Assembly (NCBI GenBank): GCA_963798505.1
Contig: CAWCTX010000005.1
Coordinates: 496,001 to 560,000, forward strand
Length of the DNA stretch: 64,000 bases
Direction of reading: 5' to 3'
DNA from: CAVWSM01 sp963798505
Lineage (GTDB): Bacteria; Actinomycetota; Actinomycetes; Jiangellales; Jiangellaceae
Shown here: positions 8,718-18,619 of the stretch, piece by piece
Numbering within the stretch: the stretch's first letter is position 1
Layout of the letters: each line of letters opens with the position of its first letter
Made by a program: the position numbers and the translations under genes
The notes under the pieces: generated by a model
Seen by the model: the letters and a program-made list of their open reading frames with translations, nothing else
Databases searched by the model: none
Told to the model about the DNA's origin: nothing

Positions 8718-9356
8718 TCAAGGCCGGGCCTCCGAGCCGGGCAGGAGCCCCAGCCGCAGGGCGGCCATGAGCGCCTGGGCACGGTTGGCCGCCCCGAGCT
8801 TCTCGTACAGCTTGGACACGTGCGTCTTGGTCGTCGACTCGCTGATGTAGAGCTTCTTGGAGATCGCGGCGACCCCGAGCCCGTCGGCGAGAAGAGCCAG
8901 CACCTCACGCTCCCGCGGCGAGAGCTGCGGCCCGCTCGGGGTGATGCGCCGGCGCATGGCCGCCGCCAGGTCGGCCGCAGCGAAGGCCGTGGGAGTGGCT
9001 GCGGCGTGCCGCGCCGCGGCGACGACGTCGCCTGCCGGAGCGTCCTTGGCCACGAACGCCGACGCACCGGCGTCGAGCGCGGCGAACAGCTGCTCGTCCC
9101 CCGCATACATCGTCAGCACGACAATGCCCATGGACGCCGACTGCTCGCGCAAGGCCCTCACCAGGTCGAGGCCGCTGCCGTCGGGCAGGCGCACATCGAT
9201 GACCGCGACCTCGGGCGATAGCCGCCGGGCCAGTGCCCGCGCCTCCTCGATGGCGCTGGCCTCCGCGACGACCTCGAAGTCGTCTTCGCGCTCGAAGGCG
9301 CGCCGAAGTCCCTGACGGATGAGCTCGTGGTCGTCGACAAGCAGAACGGTGGTCAC
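8718..9356 (-). CDS. NarL/FixJ (LuxR-HTH) response regulator
   Basis: 212 residues. The receiver domain has the acidic pair D8-D9, the phospho-acceptor D54 (VIDVRLPDGSG) and K105 (VAKDAP). The C-terminal LuxR-type helix-turn-helix begins LSPREREVLALLADGLG and contains KLYISESTTKTHVSKLYEKLG. Its start overlaps the stop of the histidine kinase gene by 4 bp, so the two form a cognate pair. The location between tadC and the flp pilin genes suggests control of pilus or pilin expression; that target is inference. Confidence 0.93.
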   Translation of the reverse strand: MTTVLLVDDHELIRQGLRRAFEREDDFEVVAEASAIEEARALARRLSPEVAVIDVRLPDGSGLDLVRALREQSASMGIVVLTMYAGDEQLFAALDAGASAFVAKDAPAGDVVAAARHAAATPTAFAAADLAAAMRRRITPSGPQLSPREREVLALLADGLGVAAISKKLYISESTTKTHVSKLYEKLGAANRAQALMAALRLGLLPGSEARP

Positions 9357-10912
9357 GTGATGCCCTCCTGAGTGAGAGCGCCATCATGCACGGAACCGGC
9401 GACGGAACTGTCGTCGGTGGCTGCCTCGGCGGGTTCCGGTCCGATGCGGGCGTCGACGATCGTGCCACCGCCGGGGCGGGCCTCGATCACCAGCCGCGCT
9501 CCGGCCCGCTCGGCGCGCTCGGCCATGATGCCGAGCCCGAAGCTGTCGGCACGCCCGTTACCGAGCCCGCGGCCGTCGTCCTCGACGCGGATGTGGGCGC
9601 GGGGTGGATCGACCTGGCAGCTCACCCACAGATTCCTTGCTTGGGAGTGGCGGCGCGCGTTGGTCACCGCTTCCTGGGCGATGCGCAGCAGCTGCGCCTC
9701 CACAGTGGCCGTGAGTCGGTGTGGGCCCTCGTCGAGTACGAGGTGCACCGTCAAGCCAGAGCGCCGGCCGACCTCGCGTACGTAGTCGGACAAGGCCTCG
9801 CCGAGCCCGGTCGTGCCCGAGACCTCGTTGCGCAGGTCGAAGATCGACAGCCGCAGCTCGCTGACGACCCGGCTGATCTCGCCGCGCAGCAGTGCGAGGT
9901 CCTCGACGAGCTCGGGGTTGGCCGACTCGACGGCCATCCCGTCGACCAGGTAGCCGAGAGACGCGAGCTCCTGGGCGATCCCGTCATGGATCTCGCGCGC
10001 GAGCCGGCGGCGCTCCTCGGCCGTGGCCAGCGTGCGTACGTCCTCGAACATCAGCGCCGTCTCGAGCCGCAACGCATCCTCCGACAGCGACGGCGCGAAA
10101 GCCTCGACCGCTTCCGTGTCGTCGGTGGCCGCGACCACCATGGCGACCGTACGGTCAGCGACGCGGAGCGGCAGCCAAGCGGCCCCATCGACGATCTCGG
10201 GCGCCTCCTTCGACCACAATCCCGTCGAGTCGACCTCATCCAGCGCGCGGATGCTGCCCTGCTGCATGCCGCCGGCCCGCGCCAGCGGCACGAGCACGCC
10301 CGAGTCTGACCGGGTGACCACGGCGGTCGGCACACCCAGCTGGTCGCGCACGCGCTCCGCGACGTTGCTGGCCACGCTCGCTGGCTCCAGGCCCCCTGAC
10401 AGGTGCCTGGACACCGTGCGCAGCTGCTCGAGCAGGCGGTAGGCCTCGGAGTAGGCCGCCACATCGGCCGACGGCTCGTGAGGACCGATGCCACGCCGTA
10501 CCCAGGCGGCAAAGAGCCCGACGCCGAGCGAGACGAGGATCCACACCGACAGCTCGCTGAAGTCGTCGCCGCCCAGGCGGTCGAGGTGGCTCACGATCGC
10601 CACCACGCCGGCGAGACCCGCTGCCAGGACCGCCCCCATCACGCCGTAGGCCAGCCCAGCGGCAAGGCCGGTCAGCAGCAGGTAGGGCAGGAACGGTGTC
10701 GCGAGCGGTGTCAGCGAGACGACCGCGGCCGCGAGGACCGCCTCAACGACAGGCTGCCAGCGGGCCATCATCGGCGTCACCGGCGGCACGCTGCCGACGA
10801 CCGCCACGACGGCGAGGCCAACGGCGCCGGGCAGGTAGTCGGAAGGCTCCTCGGCGAGCAGCAGGTAGCCGAAGATCATGGTGAGCAGGGCGAGGCGCGC
10901 GATCACCAGCAC
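9353..10912 (-). CDS. GAF-type sensor histidine kinase (HisKA_3 family)
   Basis: 519 residues from GTG 10912. The frame is open upstream to 10972 without a better start, and the residues just before (RRDRR) look protein-like, so the true N-terminus may be longer. About six membrane helices fill residues 1-135, followed by a linker helix, a GAF-like domain (about 165-290), the DHp motif LAREIHDGIAQ with phospho-acceptor H309, and a HATPase_c domain (EAVTNARRH, VEDDGRGLG, GLGIMAERA). It pairs with the overlapping NarL-type regulator. The signal is unknown. Confidence 0.92.
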   Translation of the reverse strand: MLVIARLALLTMIFGYLLLAEEPSDYLPGAVGLAVVAVVGSVPPVTPMMARWQPVVEAVLAAAVVSLTPLATPFLPYLLLTGLAAGLAYGVMGAVLAAGLAGVVAIVSHLDRLGGDDFSELSVWILVSLGVGLFAAWVRRGIGPHEPSADVAAYSEAYRLLEQLRTVSRHLSGGLEPASVASNVAERVRDQLGVPTAVVTRSDSGVLVPLARAGGMQQGSIRALDEVDSTGLWSKEAPEIVDGAAWLPLRVADRTVAMVVAATDDTEAVEAFAPSLSEDALRLETALMFEDVRTLATAEERRRLAREIHDGIAQELASLGYLVDGMAVESANPELVEDLALLRGEISRVVSELRLSIFDLRNEVSGTTGLGEALSDYVREVGRRSGLTVHLVLDEGPHRLTATVEAQLLRIAQEAVTNARRHSQARNLWVSCQVDPPRAHIRVEDDGRGLGNGRADSFGLGIMAERAERAGARLVIEARPGGGTIVDARIGPEPAEAATDDSSVAGSVHDGALTQEGIT

Positions 10913-10952
10913 CCGCCGGTCGCGGCGACCTGCCTCGAGCTGACGACGGTGC

Positions 10953-11894
10953 TCACGGGCGCAACGACCGGGTCAGCTCGATCGCCGCGGGCCCGATCAC
11001 CACGACGAGGAGGGCAGGCAGGATGCATAGGACCAAGGGAAAGATGATCTTGACAGGCAGCTTCTGGGCTTGCTCCTCGACCTGAGCGCTCCGGGCTTGC
11101 CGCAGCTGCGCCGACTGGATGCGCAGCACCTTGGCGATGGGGACACCCAGCGAATCGGCCTGGCTCAGCGCAGACGCGAGGCTGCGGGCCTCCGGGAGGC
11201 CGACGCGCTCGCCAAAGGCGCGCAGCGCCGCGGGACGCCCCAGCCCGAAGTCGGTCTCCTGCACCAACCGACCGAGCTCACCGCGCAGCGGACCCGACGT
11301 CGAGGCGGCCACCTGCCGTAGGGCACTGTCGAACGGCAACCCGGCATCGACCGAGATCGTGAGCAGGTCCAGCGCGTCGGGCAGGTCGGCACGGATGCTC
11401 TCCGCGCGGTCATAGGCCCGCTGGTAGAGCACGATCTCCGGGATGAAGTAGCCCGCGACGCCCACGAGCACGGACACGAGGAGTGCGAGTACGGGCTGTA
11501 CGCCGATCAGCAGCGCGACGGTGAGTCCGAGCAGCCATCCCGCGCCGAGGCCGATGAGCTTGGCGGCGATGACGCGGTCGACGGTCCAGCCCCGCGGCGT
11601 CCCCGCCGCGGCGATGCGCTTGTGCATCGTGGCCGCGGCATCGTCGGGCAGCAGTCTCAGTCCGAACCTGGACAGCCGCTTGACCGCGGGGCCGACGACG
11701 CGCGTGCCGAGGGAGGTCTCCATGGGACCTGTCACCGCGGCGGTAGCAGTCGGTCCCTCACGGATGGCCCGCAGGGTGCGAGCCGTGCGGACTCGGCTGT
11801 AGACGGAGTCGGCGACCGTGGTGGCCAGCATCGCCCCGGCTACGGCGAGACCGCCGATGCCGAGGACGACGAGCAATGCAGAGACCACAGTCAC
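10953..11894 (-). CDS. tadC: TadC-like pilus assembly membrane protein
   Basis: 313 residues. The T2SS-F domain in the C-terminal half starts at about ADLPDALDLLTISVDAGLPF and contains LGVPIAKVLRIQSAQLRQ, the TadB/TadC platform-protein signature. Four membrane segments are seen: one at the N-terminus, two around residues 115-155 and one at the C-terminus (IIFPLVLCILPALLVVVIG). Together with TadB it forms the inner-membrane platform on which the TadA ATPase drives Flp pilus assembly. The start overlaps the tadB stop by 4 bp. Confidence 0.92.
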   Translation of the reverse strand: MTVVSALLVVLGIGGLAVAGAMLATTVADSVYSRVRTARTLRAIREGPTATAAVTGPMETSLGTRVVGPAVKRLSRFGLRLLPDDAAATMHKRIAAAGTPRGWTVDRVIAAKLIGLGAGWLLGLTVALLIGVQPVLALLVSVLVGVAGYFIPEIVLYQRAYDRAESIRADLPDALDLLTISVDAGLPFDSALRQVAASTSGPLRGELGRLVQETDFGLGRPAALRAFGERVGLPEARSLASALSQADSLGVPIAKVLRIQSAQLRQARSAQVEEQAQKLPVKIIFPLVLCILPALLVVVIGPAAIELTRSLRP

Positions 11895-13843
11895 ACCTTC
11901 AGGTTGGTGATCCGAGACAACCAGAACACGCCGCCGAGGAACAGCGTGCCGCCACCGAGCAGCATCGCCCAGCCGAGCTTGTCTTCCACGAGCGGCTCGA
12001 GATAGCTCGGTCGGGCGATGAGCATGTACGCCACGAAGGCGATCGGCAGCAGGCCGACCACCCAGGCGGAGATGCGCCCCTCGGCCGACAGCACACGAAC
12101 CTGGCGGCGCAGCCGGTCGCGCTCCCGCAGCGTCGCCGACACGAGGCCGAGCAGCTCGGGCAGGTTGCCGCCGACCTCCCGCTGGATGCGGGTGACCATC
12201 ACGATCCAGCTGAAGTCCTTGCTGTGCATGCGCTCGGCGACCTCGTCCAGGGCATCCTCGAGCGGCTTGCCGAGACGCACCTGGGCCAACGCGCGTCGCA
12301 CTTCCTCGCGTACGACGGGACGGCCGTCCTCCGCGACGTTCTCGACCCCCTGCCGCAGTGTGAGCCCGGCCGAGAGACTGCCGGAGATCATCTGCAACGT
12401 TTCGGGGAGGGCGCTAGTGAACTCCTCCTGCCGCTTGCGACCTCGGCGTTCCAGGAATGCGAGCGGGCCCATCACTCCGACGACCACGCCGATCAATGCG
12501 GGAACGACATGCCCGGTGAGCGCCAAGAGCACGAGGCCCAGGCCAACCGCACCGAGGACGTGCAGCAGCACCCACTCGGCCGGGCGCAGCGGCAACCCTG
12601 CGGACTCGAGACGCTCGGCGAGCGTCTTGTCCATGCCGCGGGCGGAGAGCAGTCGACCAGCGACTTCGGTGACCCGGTCACGCAGGTGCAGGTGGTGAGC
12701 CGGCTCCGGTGCCGTGGTGACGAGAGGCTCGCCGCCGATGAGCGCGGCCACCCGGGCCCGCTTGGTGTGCTGGCGCGTCACGGTCACCGCGGCGGTGGCG
12801 AGGAGCGTCGCGACAGCGGCGAAGATCCCGATGAGCGCCAGCCAGAAGGCCGGGGTGCCGAGAGCGTCCGGCGCAGCCACCGGTCGCGGCGCAATGATCT
12901 CCTCGATCGGCGGCTTGACGTCGGCCAGCGACAGCGCGGCCTCGTCAGCTAGCCGCTCGCCGGCGGATGTCTGCACTGAGGTCGAGACAGTGACGTTGCT
13001 CTCGTAGAACTGCCGCGGCACGTCGGCGGTGACGAACAGCTCCGTATCGAGCGCCTCGGCCACCTGTGCGAAGCGGGCCGCCAGTTCGTCGGCACCCTCA
13101 GCCCCGACGACGACGCCCTTCCCGGCGGCCGCAACGGCGTTGAGGTCGTCGACGAATGCGGAGTAGTCGCCGAGTGCGACCACATCCAGGCCAACCCCGG
13201 CCTCGGTGATCGCGGCTACGGCGGAGTCGCGCGTGGCGGGACCAACGGTGTTCTCACCGTCGGTGAGGACGAGCACCGAGCGGATTCCCTCGCTGCCGGC
13301 GTCGCTGACGGCCTGCTCGATGCCGTTGAACATGGCGGTCTCGCCGAGGCGGAGCGCCTCGATCTGCCCAATCGCTGCCGCCACGGTCGCACGGTCGCTC
13401 GTGGGCGGCAGGAGAGTCCGTGCCACGTCGTCAAAGGTGACGATGCCGATCTTGACGTCTGGCGGGGCACTCTCAACGAACGCCGTGGCTGCATTGCGCG
13501 CATCGGCGATCTTCTGACCGCGCATGCTGCCGCTGGTGTCGATGGCGAGTATCGCCGTGCGCTCGATGGGCTGCGCGCTTGCCGACTCCACCGACGTCGG
13601 TGTGACAGACAGACCGTCGAGGCTGAGCTGCACCGTGTCGCGGTCGAGCTCGGCACCTTCGGCCAGTGCGGTCGCGCCGAGCACGTAGGAGAGGGTCCGG
13701 GTCTCGGGATCCGCTGTCAGGAGGTCAAGGCGCGCCTGTGTCGGCGGGCTGGGAGCCGGTGTGGCGGCGGCGGGCAGGCAGCCCAGCCACACGGCCGCCA
13801 GCACGACTGTCACGCAGGCGACCACCCGGTGGAGCAACCTCAT
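11891..13843 (-). CDS. tadB: VWA domain fused to TadB-like pilus assembly protein
   Basis: 650 residues in one clean frame. A signal peptide (about 1-27) is followed by an extracytoplasmic von Willebrand A domain with a perfect MIDAS motif DTSGS (D102, S104, S106) and LVLTDGENT. A membrane helix comes next (PAFWLALIGIFAAVATLLAT, about 330-355), then the TadB part: further helices, the T2SS-F core (ALPETLQMISGSLSAGLTL, LVSATLRERDRLRRQVR) and a C-terminal hairpin helix pair. TadB is normally about 300 residues, so this is a true fusion of a metal-dependent adhesion module to the pilus platform. It overlaps both neighbours by 4 bp. Confidence 0.92.
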   Translation of the reverse strand: MRLLHRVVACVTVVLAAVWLGCLPAAATPAPSPPTQARLDLLTADPETRTLSYVLGATALAEGAELDRDTVQLSLDGLSVTPTSVESASAQPIERTAILAIDTSGSMRGQKIADARNAATAFVESAPPDVKIGIVTFDDVARTLLPPTSDRATVAAAIGQIEALRLGETAMFNGIEQAVSDAGSEGIRSVLVLTDGENTVGPATRDSAVAAITEAGVGLDVVALGDYSAFVDDLNAVAAAGKGVVVGAEGADELAARFAQVAEALDTELFVTADVPRQFYESNVTVSTSVQTSAGERLADEAALSLADVKPPIEEIIAPRPVAAPDALGTPAFWLALIGIFAAVATLLATAAVTVTRQHTKRARVAALIGGEPLVTTAPEPAHHLHLRDRVTEVAGRLLSARGMDKTLAERLESAGLPLRPAEWVLLHVLGAVGLGLVLLALTGHVVPALIGVVVGVMGPLAFLERRGRKRQEEFTSALPETLQMISGSLSAGLTLRQGVENVAEDGRPVVREEVRRALAQVRLGKPLEDALDEVAERMHSKDFSWIVMVTRIQREVGGNLPELLGLVSATLRERDRLRRQVRVLSAEGRISAWVVGLLPIAFVAYMLIARPSYLEPLVEDKLGWAMLLGGGTLFLGGVFWLSRITNLKV

Positions 13844-15208
13844 GCGGGCACTCCGCCCCCGAAGAGGTCAGGCGCCAGCTGGACGCCGTGCTCCGAGAGC
13901 TGCTCGACGAAGTGCGGCACAGTGCCCGTCGGCTGCAAGGTGCCGACGACGGAGCCGTTGCGGTCGAACCCACGGTGATCGAAGCGGAAGATGTCTCGCG
14001 TCGTGATGGTGTCCAGCTCGAAGCCCGCAACCTCGGTGATGTGCGTGATGCGGCGGCTCCCGTCCTTGAACCGCGTGATGTGGACGATGAGGTCGACAGC
14101 GCTCGCGACCTGCTCGCGGATGGCGCGTACCGGCAGATCCATCCCCGCCATCAGGACCATCGTCTCCACCCGGGAGAGCACGTCACGTGGGGAGTTCGCG
14201 TGCACGGTGCAGACGGAGCCTTCGTGGCCGGTGTTCATCGCCTGCAGCATGTCGAGTGCGGCCGCGTCGCGGATCTCGCCGACGACGATGCGGTCGGGCC
14301 GCATGCGCAGCGCGTTGCGTACGAGGTCGCGGATCCGCACCTCGCCCTTGCCCTCGATGTTGGTTGGACGGGCCTCGAGCCGCAGCACGTGCTTCTGGTG
14401 GAGCTGGAGCTCGGCGGCGTCCTCGATCGTGATGACGCGCTCGCTGCTGGGGATGAACGACGAGAGCGCACCCAGCAGCGTCGTCTTGCCGGCACCCGCA
14501 CCGCCCGACACCAGGATGGTCACGCGGCCCTCGACGCAGGCCTGGAGGAAGTCGGCGGCCCCCTGCGTCAGGGTCCCGAAGGCGACGAGGTCGTCGACGT
14601 CATAGGGGACGGTCGAGAACTTGCGGATGGTCAGCAGCGACCCGTCGATCGCCAGCGGCGGGATCACGGCGTTGACGCGGCTGCCGTCGGGGAGGCGGGC
14701 ATCGACCATGGGGCTGGCCTCGTCGATGCGCCGGCCGACCTGGCCCACGATCTTGTCGATGGTCCGGCGCAGATGGGCCTCGTCGAGGAACCTCGTCTCG
14801 GCGCGGTGGATGCGACCGGCCCGCTCGACGTAGATCGCGTCGGCGGTGTTGACCATGATCTCGGAGACTGTCGGTGTCACGGAGGAAGGGCTCGAGGGGG
14901 CCGAAGCCCAGGACGTCGTCGGAGATGTCCTGGGCGATGCGCGCCCGCTCCGCCCCGGTGAGCGGCGTCTCCTCCGTGGCGAGCACCTCGTGCAGCGTGC
15001 GCTGGACCTGACGGGTGAGCTCGCGCTCGCTGACCCGCGATTCGTACAAGAGCGGGCCGAGCCGAGCCAGCAGCGCCTGGTGCACCGCGCGCCGAAGGTC
15101 GACGAACGACGCGGCGTGCGCCTCGGTAGCTGTTTCGTTGGCAGGGCGCGCCGGAGCACGGTCGTCGCGGTCGCGCCGGGCCCGAGCGATGCGGTCGGAG
15201 AAGCTCAC
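13840..15208 (-). CDS. tadA: TadA/CpaF-type secretion ATPase, single frameshift
   Basis: The C-terminal four fifths read cleanly: SEIMVN, the arginine-finger region, Walker A GGAGAGKTT, Walker B-like RIVVGEIRDAAALDML and the HEGS/HANS boxes of CpaF-type ATPases. The N-terminal 110 residues (MSFSDRIARARRDRDDR to GPLEPFLRD) are in another frame and start at GTG 15208, which overlaps the cpaE stop. The span is one base over a multiple of three. Removing one base near 14873-14878 gives FLRDPTVSEIMVN, the family consensus at that spot. It powers Flp pilus extension. Confidence 0.88.
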
Positions 15209-16390
15209 GGCAGCCGCACCCGCCAACGGTGCCGGCCCGTCGTCGACTTGGCCACAGACACGCCCTCACCCGGAGTCGCGATGCTCAGCGCGTAGTCGTC
15301 GGCAAACGCCTGGATCGCCTGCGACACCGGGTGTCGGGGATCGTCGAGGACCAGGGCGACGCCGCGGTTGATCGAGGCCGGCACGTCGCGCGACGACGGC
15401 ACCCGTGCGGTGAGTGGAGTGCCCAGCGTGTGCTCGATGTCCTTGAGGGACAGGCCGACTCGCGCATCAGACCGGTTGACCACAATGCGACGGACATGCT
15501 GCGGGTAGTTGAGCAGGTTGAGCGTGTCGAGCGTGAGCTTGAGGTTCTTGAGCGCCGGGATGTCTGGCGTGACCAGGAGCACGAGCAGCTCGCTGCGGTC
15601 GAACGCCTGGAGTACGTGGTCCTCGAAAACCGGTGGCGTGTCGACGACGATCCAGTCGAACTCCGATGAGAGGACGTCCAGCACCCGTCCGACGAGCTCG
15701 GCAGGGATGACGTCGCGAAGGTATGGCTCCGTCGGGGCAGCCAGGATCGACAACCCCGACTCGTGCGAGGTCAGCAGCGAGACTGCGGCTCCTGGGTCGA
15801 GCGTCTCGGCGAGTGGCACCGCGTCGGCGATCGTGTGCTGGGGCTGCACCTGGATGGAGATGGCGACGTCACCGAAGGCCAGGTCGAGGTCGACGAGGCA
15901 GACCCGGTCGCCGCGACGGTGTAGCGCAGCCGCGAGGTTGACCGCGAACGTCGTCTTGCCGCATCCGCCCTTGGCGGAGAACACGGTGAGCATGCGCGCA
16001 CCGCGACGGGGCGCCGGCGCCATCGCCGCTGCCCTGCCGCAGGGCACGGGAGAGCTCACTGGCCCGACGTACGGCTGCGTTGAGCCCGGCCAGGTCGCGC
16101 TCCTCGACAACCTCTCGCACTCCGGCCCGGAGGGCGCTGGTGAGCAGTGCGCTGTCGATGCGCCGACGCACGAGGACGACACTCAGCGCGGGCCGACTGA
16201 TGCGCATGCGCTCACTGAGCCGCAACGCCGCCTGCAGCTCGACCGAGCTGCCGAGCACGACGACGTCCTCGTCGACGGCTGCGTCGAGATGCCGCTCGAG
16301 CTCCTCGAATGTCGGCACGGTGTGCGCGGCACCCAGAACCGCCACCAGGGCCGCGGCGCTGGCGGGCTCGTGCTCGACGACGGCGGTCAC
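15205..16390 (-). CDS. cpaE: CpaE/TadZ-like MinD-type ATPase, single frameshift
   Basis: The N-terminus from GTG 16390 (TAVVEHEPASAAALVAVLG onward) is a receiver-like domain without the usual phospho-site. It leads into a P-loop ParA/MinD domain: MLTVFSAKGGCGKTT (Walker A), LVDLDLAFGD and WIVVDTPPVFED. The two parts are in different frames. The span of 1186 nt is one base too long, and removing one G from the GGGG run at 16008-16011 joins them through ARRGARMLTVFSAKGG. CpaE/TadZ localises the Tad machine to the pole or assembly site. It overlaps cpaB and tadA by 4 bp each. Confidence 0.87.
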
Positions 16391-17044
16391 GGTTGCCCCT
16401 CGAACAGGTTGTTGGTGGTGGTCGCAGGGATGGAGCTCGCGGGGACGTCAGCGCCGGCCAGGGCGGCGTACAGGGTGCCGAGGCTCTGGGCGTGGACGAG
16501 GGCCTGGGCCTCGGTTGGGGTGACCTCCAACGTCACGAGCGCCCCCTCCTGGTCGACCACCTTGACTCTGGGCAGCAGGACGCGTGTCTCGGAGCCGTCA
16601 CCAAGCGTGACGAACAGCATCACGTTGCTGTTGGGCACGATCTGTCCGCCGACCCCCGCCGAGTCGCCGAGCTCGACGGTCACGGCGAGCTTGTCCGCCC
16701 CGACCAGGTCTGTGTTGGCGACCTCGGTGAGGTGGTTGGTGAGGATCGGCTCGCCGGGAGCGATCGTCGTGTCGAAGGAACGCCCCTCGAGCCCGTCAAT
16801 CGACAGCACAGCCGTCTCGGGAATCATGCCTTCTGGGAAGGCCTCGGTGACGAACGCGCCATTTGTCTGTGCCTGCTCGACGGTGGTCCCGGCAGCGATC
16901 TCCTCCTGGGCGACCAGCACCTCCACAAGGTCTTCCCGGGCATCGGCTCGCGCCTCGGCCCCCCTGACGTAGACGGCCAACAAGGGCCGTGCTCACGGCA
17001 GCGACAAGCACCGCCGCGACAACGAGAATGGCCCGCCGGCTCAT
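16387..17044 (-). CDS. cpaB: CpaB/RcpC-like SAF-domain pilus protein, single frameshift
   Basis: It starts at ATG 17044 behind AGGAG, with an N-terminal anchor (MSRRAILVVAAVLVAAVSTA). The body (VYVRGAEARADAREDLVEVL, then AQEEIAAGTTVE, TTIAPGEPIL, LVGADKLAVTVEL and RVLLPRVKVVDQE) is the SAF domain and following strand-rich region of CpaB/RcpC. The anchor and body lie in different frames. The span of 658 nt is one base over a multiple of three, and dropping one base of the ggcc at 16975-16978 restores VSTALVAVYVRGA. It is the first gene of the minus-strand tad operon. Confidence 0.85.
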
Positions 17045-17157
17045 GGTGCTCCTAGGTCAACCTGTACGTGCTTTCACCAAAGTGTGCGCGCTCTCGGTCC
17101 CTGGACCAAGCCGTCGAACGGACATACCGCCCTTCCGCCGCTCGGCTGGTGATCCAG

Positions 17158-17163
17158 TAGCCT
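17158..17163 (+). promoter_or_regulatory. Leaderless-type -10 of the SRPBCC gene
   Basis: TAGCCT lies 7 nt before ATG 17171. The 126 bp between this gene and the divergent cpaB start must also hold the tad operon promoter, which I could not place with confidence. Confidence 0.45.
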
Positions 17164-17170
17164 CCCACCC

Positions 17171-17608
17171 ATGGCCGACCAGACCTCTTCGAGCATCATG
17201 GTCAACGCCCCGTCGGGGCAGGTGATGGCGGTGATCGCCGACGTGGCGGCTTACCCCGAGTGGACTGGTGCGGTGAAGTCTGCGGAGGTGCTCACGGAGT
17301 ACGAGGACAGTGGCCGGCCGGCCGATGTCCGGTTCGAGCTGGAGGCGGGGCCGATCAAGGACGTCTACACCCTTGCCTACGAGTGGGAGGGCGACCACGA
17401 GGTCCGCTGGAGCCTCGTCGAGGCCGGGCTGCTGCGGGCCATGGACGGCTCCTACACCCTCGACGACACCGGCGACGGCAGCACCGAGGTGACCTACGCG
17501 CTGTCCGTCGACGTGTCCATCCCGATGCTCGGCATGATGAAGCGCAAGGCCGAAAAGGTGATCATCGATACCGCGCTGCGCGGGCTCAAGGCTCGCGTCG
17601 AGGGCTGA
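17171..17608 (+). CDS. SRPBCC (START/Bet v 1-like) family protein
   Basis: 145 residues. The fold is recognised from the opening SSIMVNAPSGQVMAVIADVA followed by YPEWTGAVKSAEVL, strands such as VRWSLVEAGLLRAMDGSYTL, and the C-terminal amphipathic helix KRKAEKVIIDTALRGLK, as in polyketide-cyclase-like SRPBCC proteins with a hydrophobic ligand cavity. The ligand is unknown. In actinobacteria this protein is often found directly before a ROK glucokinase and near phospholipid acyltransferase genes, as here (the glucokinase starts 6 bp later), which suggests a shared transcript. Confidence 0.88.
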   Translation: MADQTSSSIMVNAPSGQVMAVIADVAAYPEWTGAVKSAEVLTEYEDSGRPADVRFELEAGPIKDVYTLAYEWEGDHEVRWSLVEAGLLRAMDGSYTLDDTGDGSTEVTYALSVDVSIPMLGMMKRKAEKVIIDTALRGLKARVEG

Positions 17609-17614
17609 GGGCAC

Positions 17615-18556
17615 ATGGGACTGACGATCGGGGTCGACGTCGGCGGCACGAAGATCGCCGCAGGCGTGGTTGACGACGATGGCAAGATCGTCGCGCGGAC
17701 CCGTCGCGACACTCCCGAAGGGACGTCACCAGCCGTCGACGCGATCGTCAGCATCAGCACGGAGCTTGCTCGGGCCCACGAGATCGAGGCGGTCGGCATC
17801 GGCTTCGCCGGCTTCGTCGATGCCAAGCGCTCGACCGTGCTCTTCTCGGCCAACCTGGGCTGGCGGGACGTCAACCTGGCCGAGGCGGTGTCCAGCCGCT
17901 CCGGCCTGCCGACCATCGTCGAGAACGACGCCAACGCGGCTGCGTGGGGGGAGTTCCGGTACGGCGCCGCGGCGGACCTCGAGGACGACATGCTGCTCGT
18001 CACCGTCGGCACCGGCATCGGCGGCGGGATGGTGGTCGACGGAAAGCTGATGCGCGGCGCCTACGGGATCGCCGGCGAGATCGGCCACGTACGCATGGTG
18101 CCCGGCGGGCTGCGCTGTGGCTGCGGCAACAAGGGCTGCTGGGAGCAGTACGCCAGCGGCAGCGCCCTGGTCCGCGAAGCGCGGGCGCTCGTCGAGACGG
18201 GCACTCCGCTCGCGGCGCGACTGGCCGAGCTCTGCGGCGGCGAGCCGGGGGAGCTCAAGGGTCAGCACGTCACCCAGGCGGCGACCGAGGGCGATGTGGC
18301 GGCGATCGGTCTCCTCGAGGAGCTCGGGCAGTGGCTTGGCGAGGGCCTGGCCCAGCTCGTCGCAGTCCTAGACCCGGGCGTGCTGGTCATCGGCGGTGGC
18401 TTGTCCGACGCTGGCGACCTGCTGCTCAGAGACACCGAGCACGCCCTGCGCCGCAGCCTGACCGGGCGAAGCAACCGGCCGGAGGCCCAGCTGCGCGCAG
18501 CGACCCTCGGCAACGACGCCGGCATTGTCGGCGCGGCCGACCTCGCGCGGGTCTGA
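17615..18556 (+). CDS. glk: ROK-family glucokinase
   Basis: 313 residues. Motifs are the ATP site IGVDVGGTKIAAGVVD, the substrate-binding VENDANAAAWGEF, the second phosphate loop VTVGTGIGGG, the EIGH box, and the ROK zinc motif CGCGNKGCWEQYASG, followed by VLVIGGGLSDAGD. Length and motifs fit bacterial ROK glucokinases that phosphorylate glucose to glucose-6-phosphate with ATP or polyphosphate. It starts 6 bp after the SRPBCC stop. Confidence 0.93.
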   Translation: MGLTIGVDVGGTKIAAGVVDDDGKIVARTRRDTPEGTSPAVDAIVSISTELARAHEIEAVGIGFAGFVDAKRSTVLFSANLGWRDVNLAEAVSSRSGLPTIVENDANAAAWGEFRYGAAADLEDDMLLVTVGTGIGGGMVVDGKLMRGAYGIAGEIGHVRMVPGGLRCGCGNKGCWEQYASGSALVREARALVETGTPLAARLAELCGGEPGELKGQHVTQAATEGDVAAIGLLEELGQWLGEGLAQLVAVLDPGVLVIGGGLSDAGDLLLRDTEHALRRSLTGRSNRPEAQLRAATLGNDAGIVGAADLARV

Positions 18557-18606
18557 TCCGTCGGGTCAGATCCGTCGTCCGGTTCGGGCCAGGAGCCTTG
18601 GCGGCG

Positions 18607-18612
18607 TAAGGT
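18607..18612 (+). promoter_or_regulatory. Leaderless-type -10 of tadE
   Basis: TAAGGT lies 7 nt before ATG 18620, which would start transcription at the tadE start codon independently of the glucokinase gene. Confidence 0.45.
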
Positions 18613-18619
18613 TCCGCGC

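Noticed and set aside
11876..14961. Long plus-strand frames over tadB and tadA
   Set aside because: Antisense shadows of clearly recognisable Tad genes in very GC-rich DNA.
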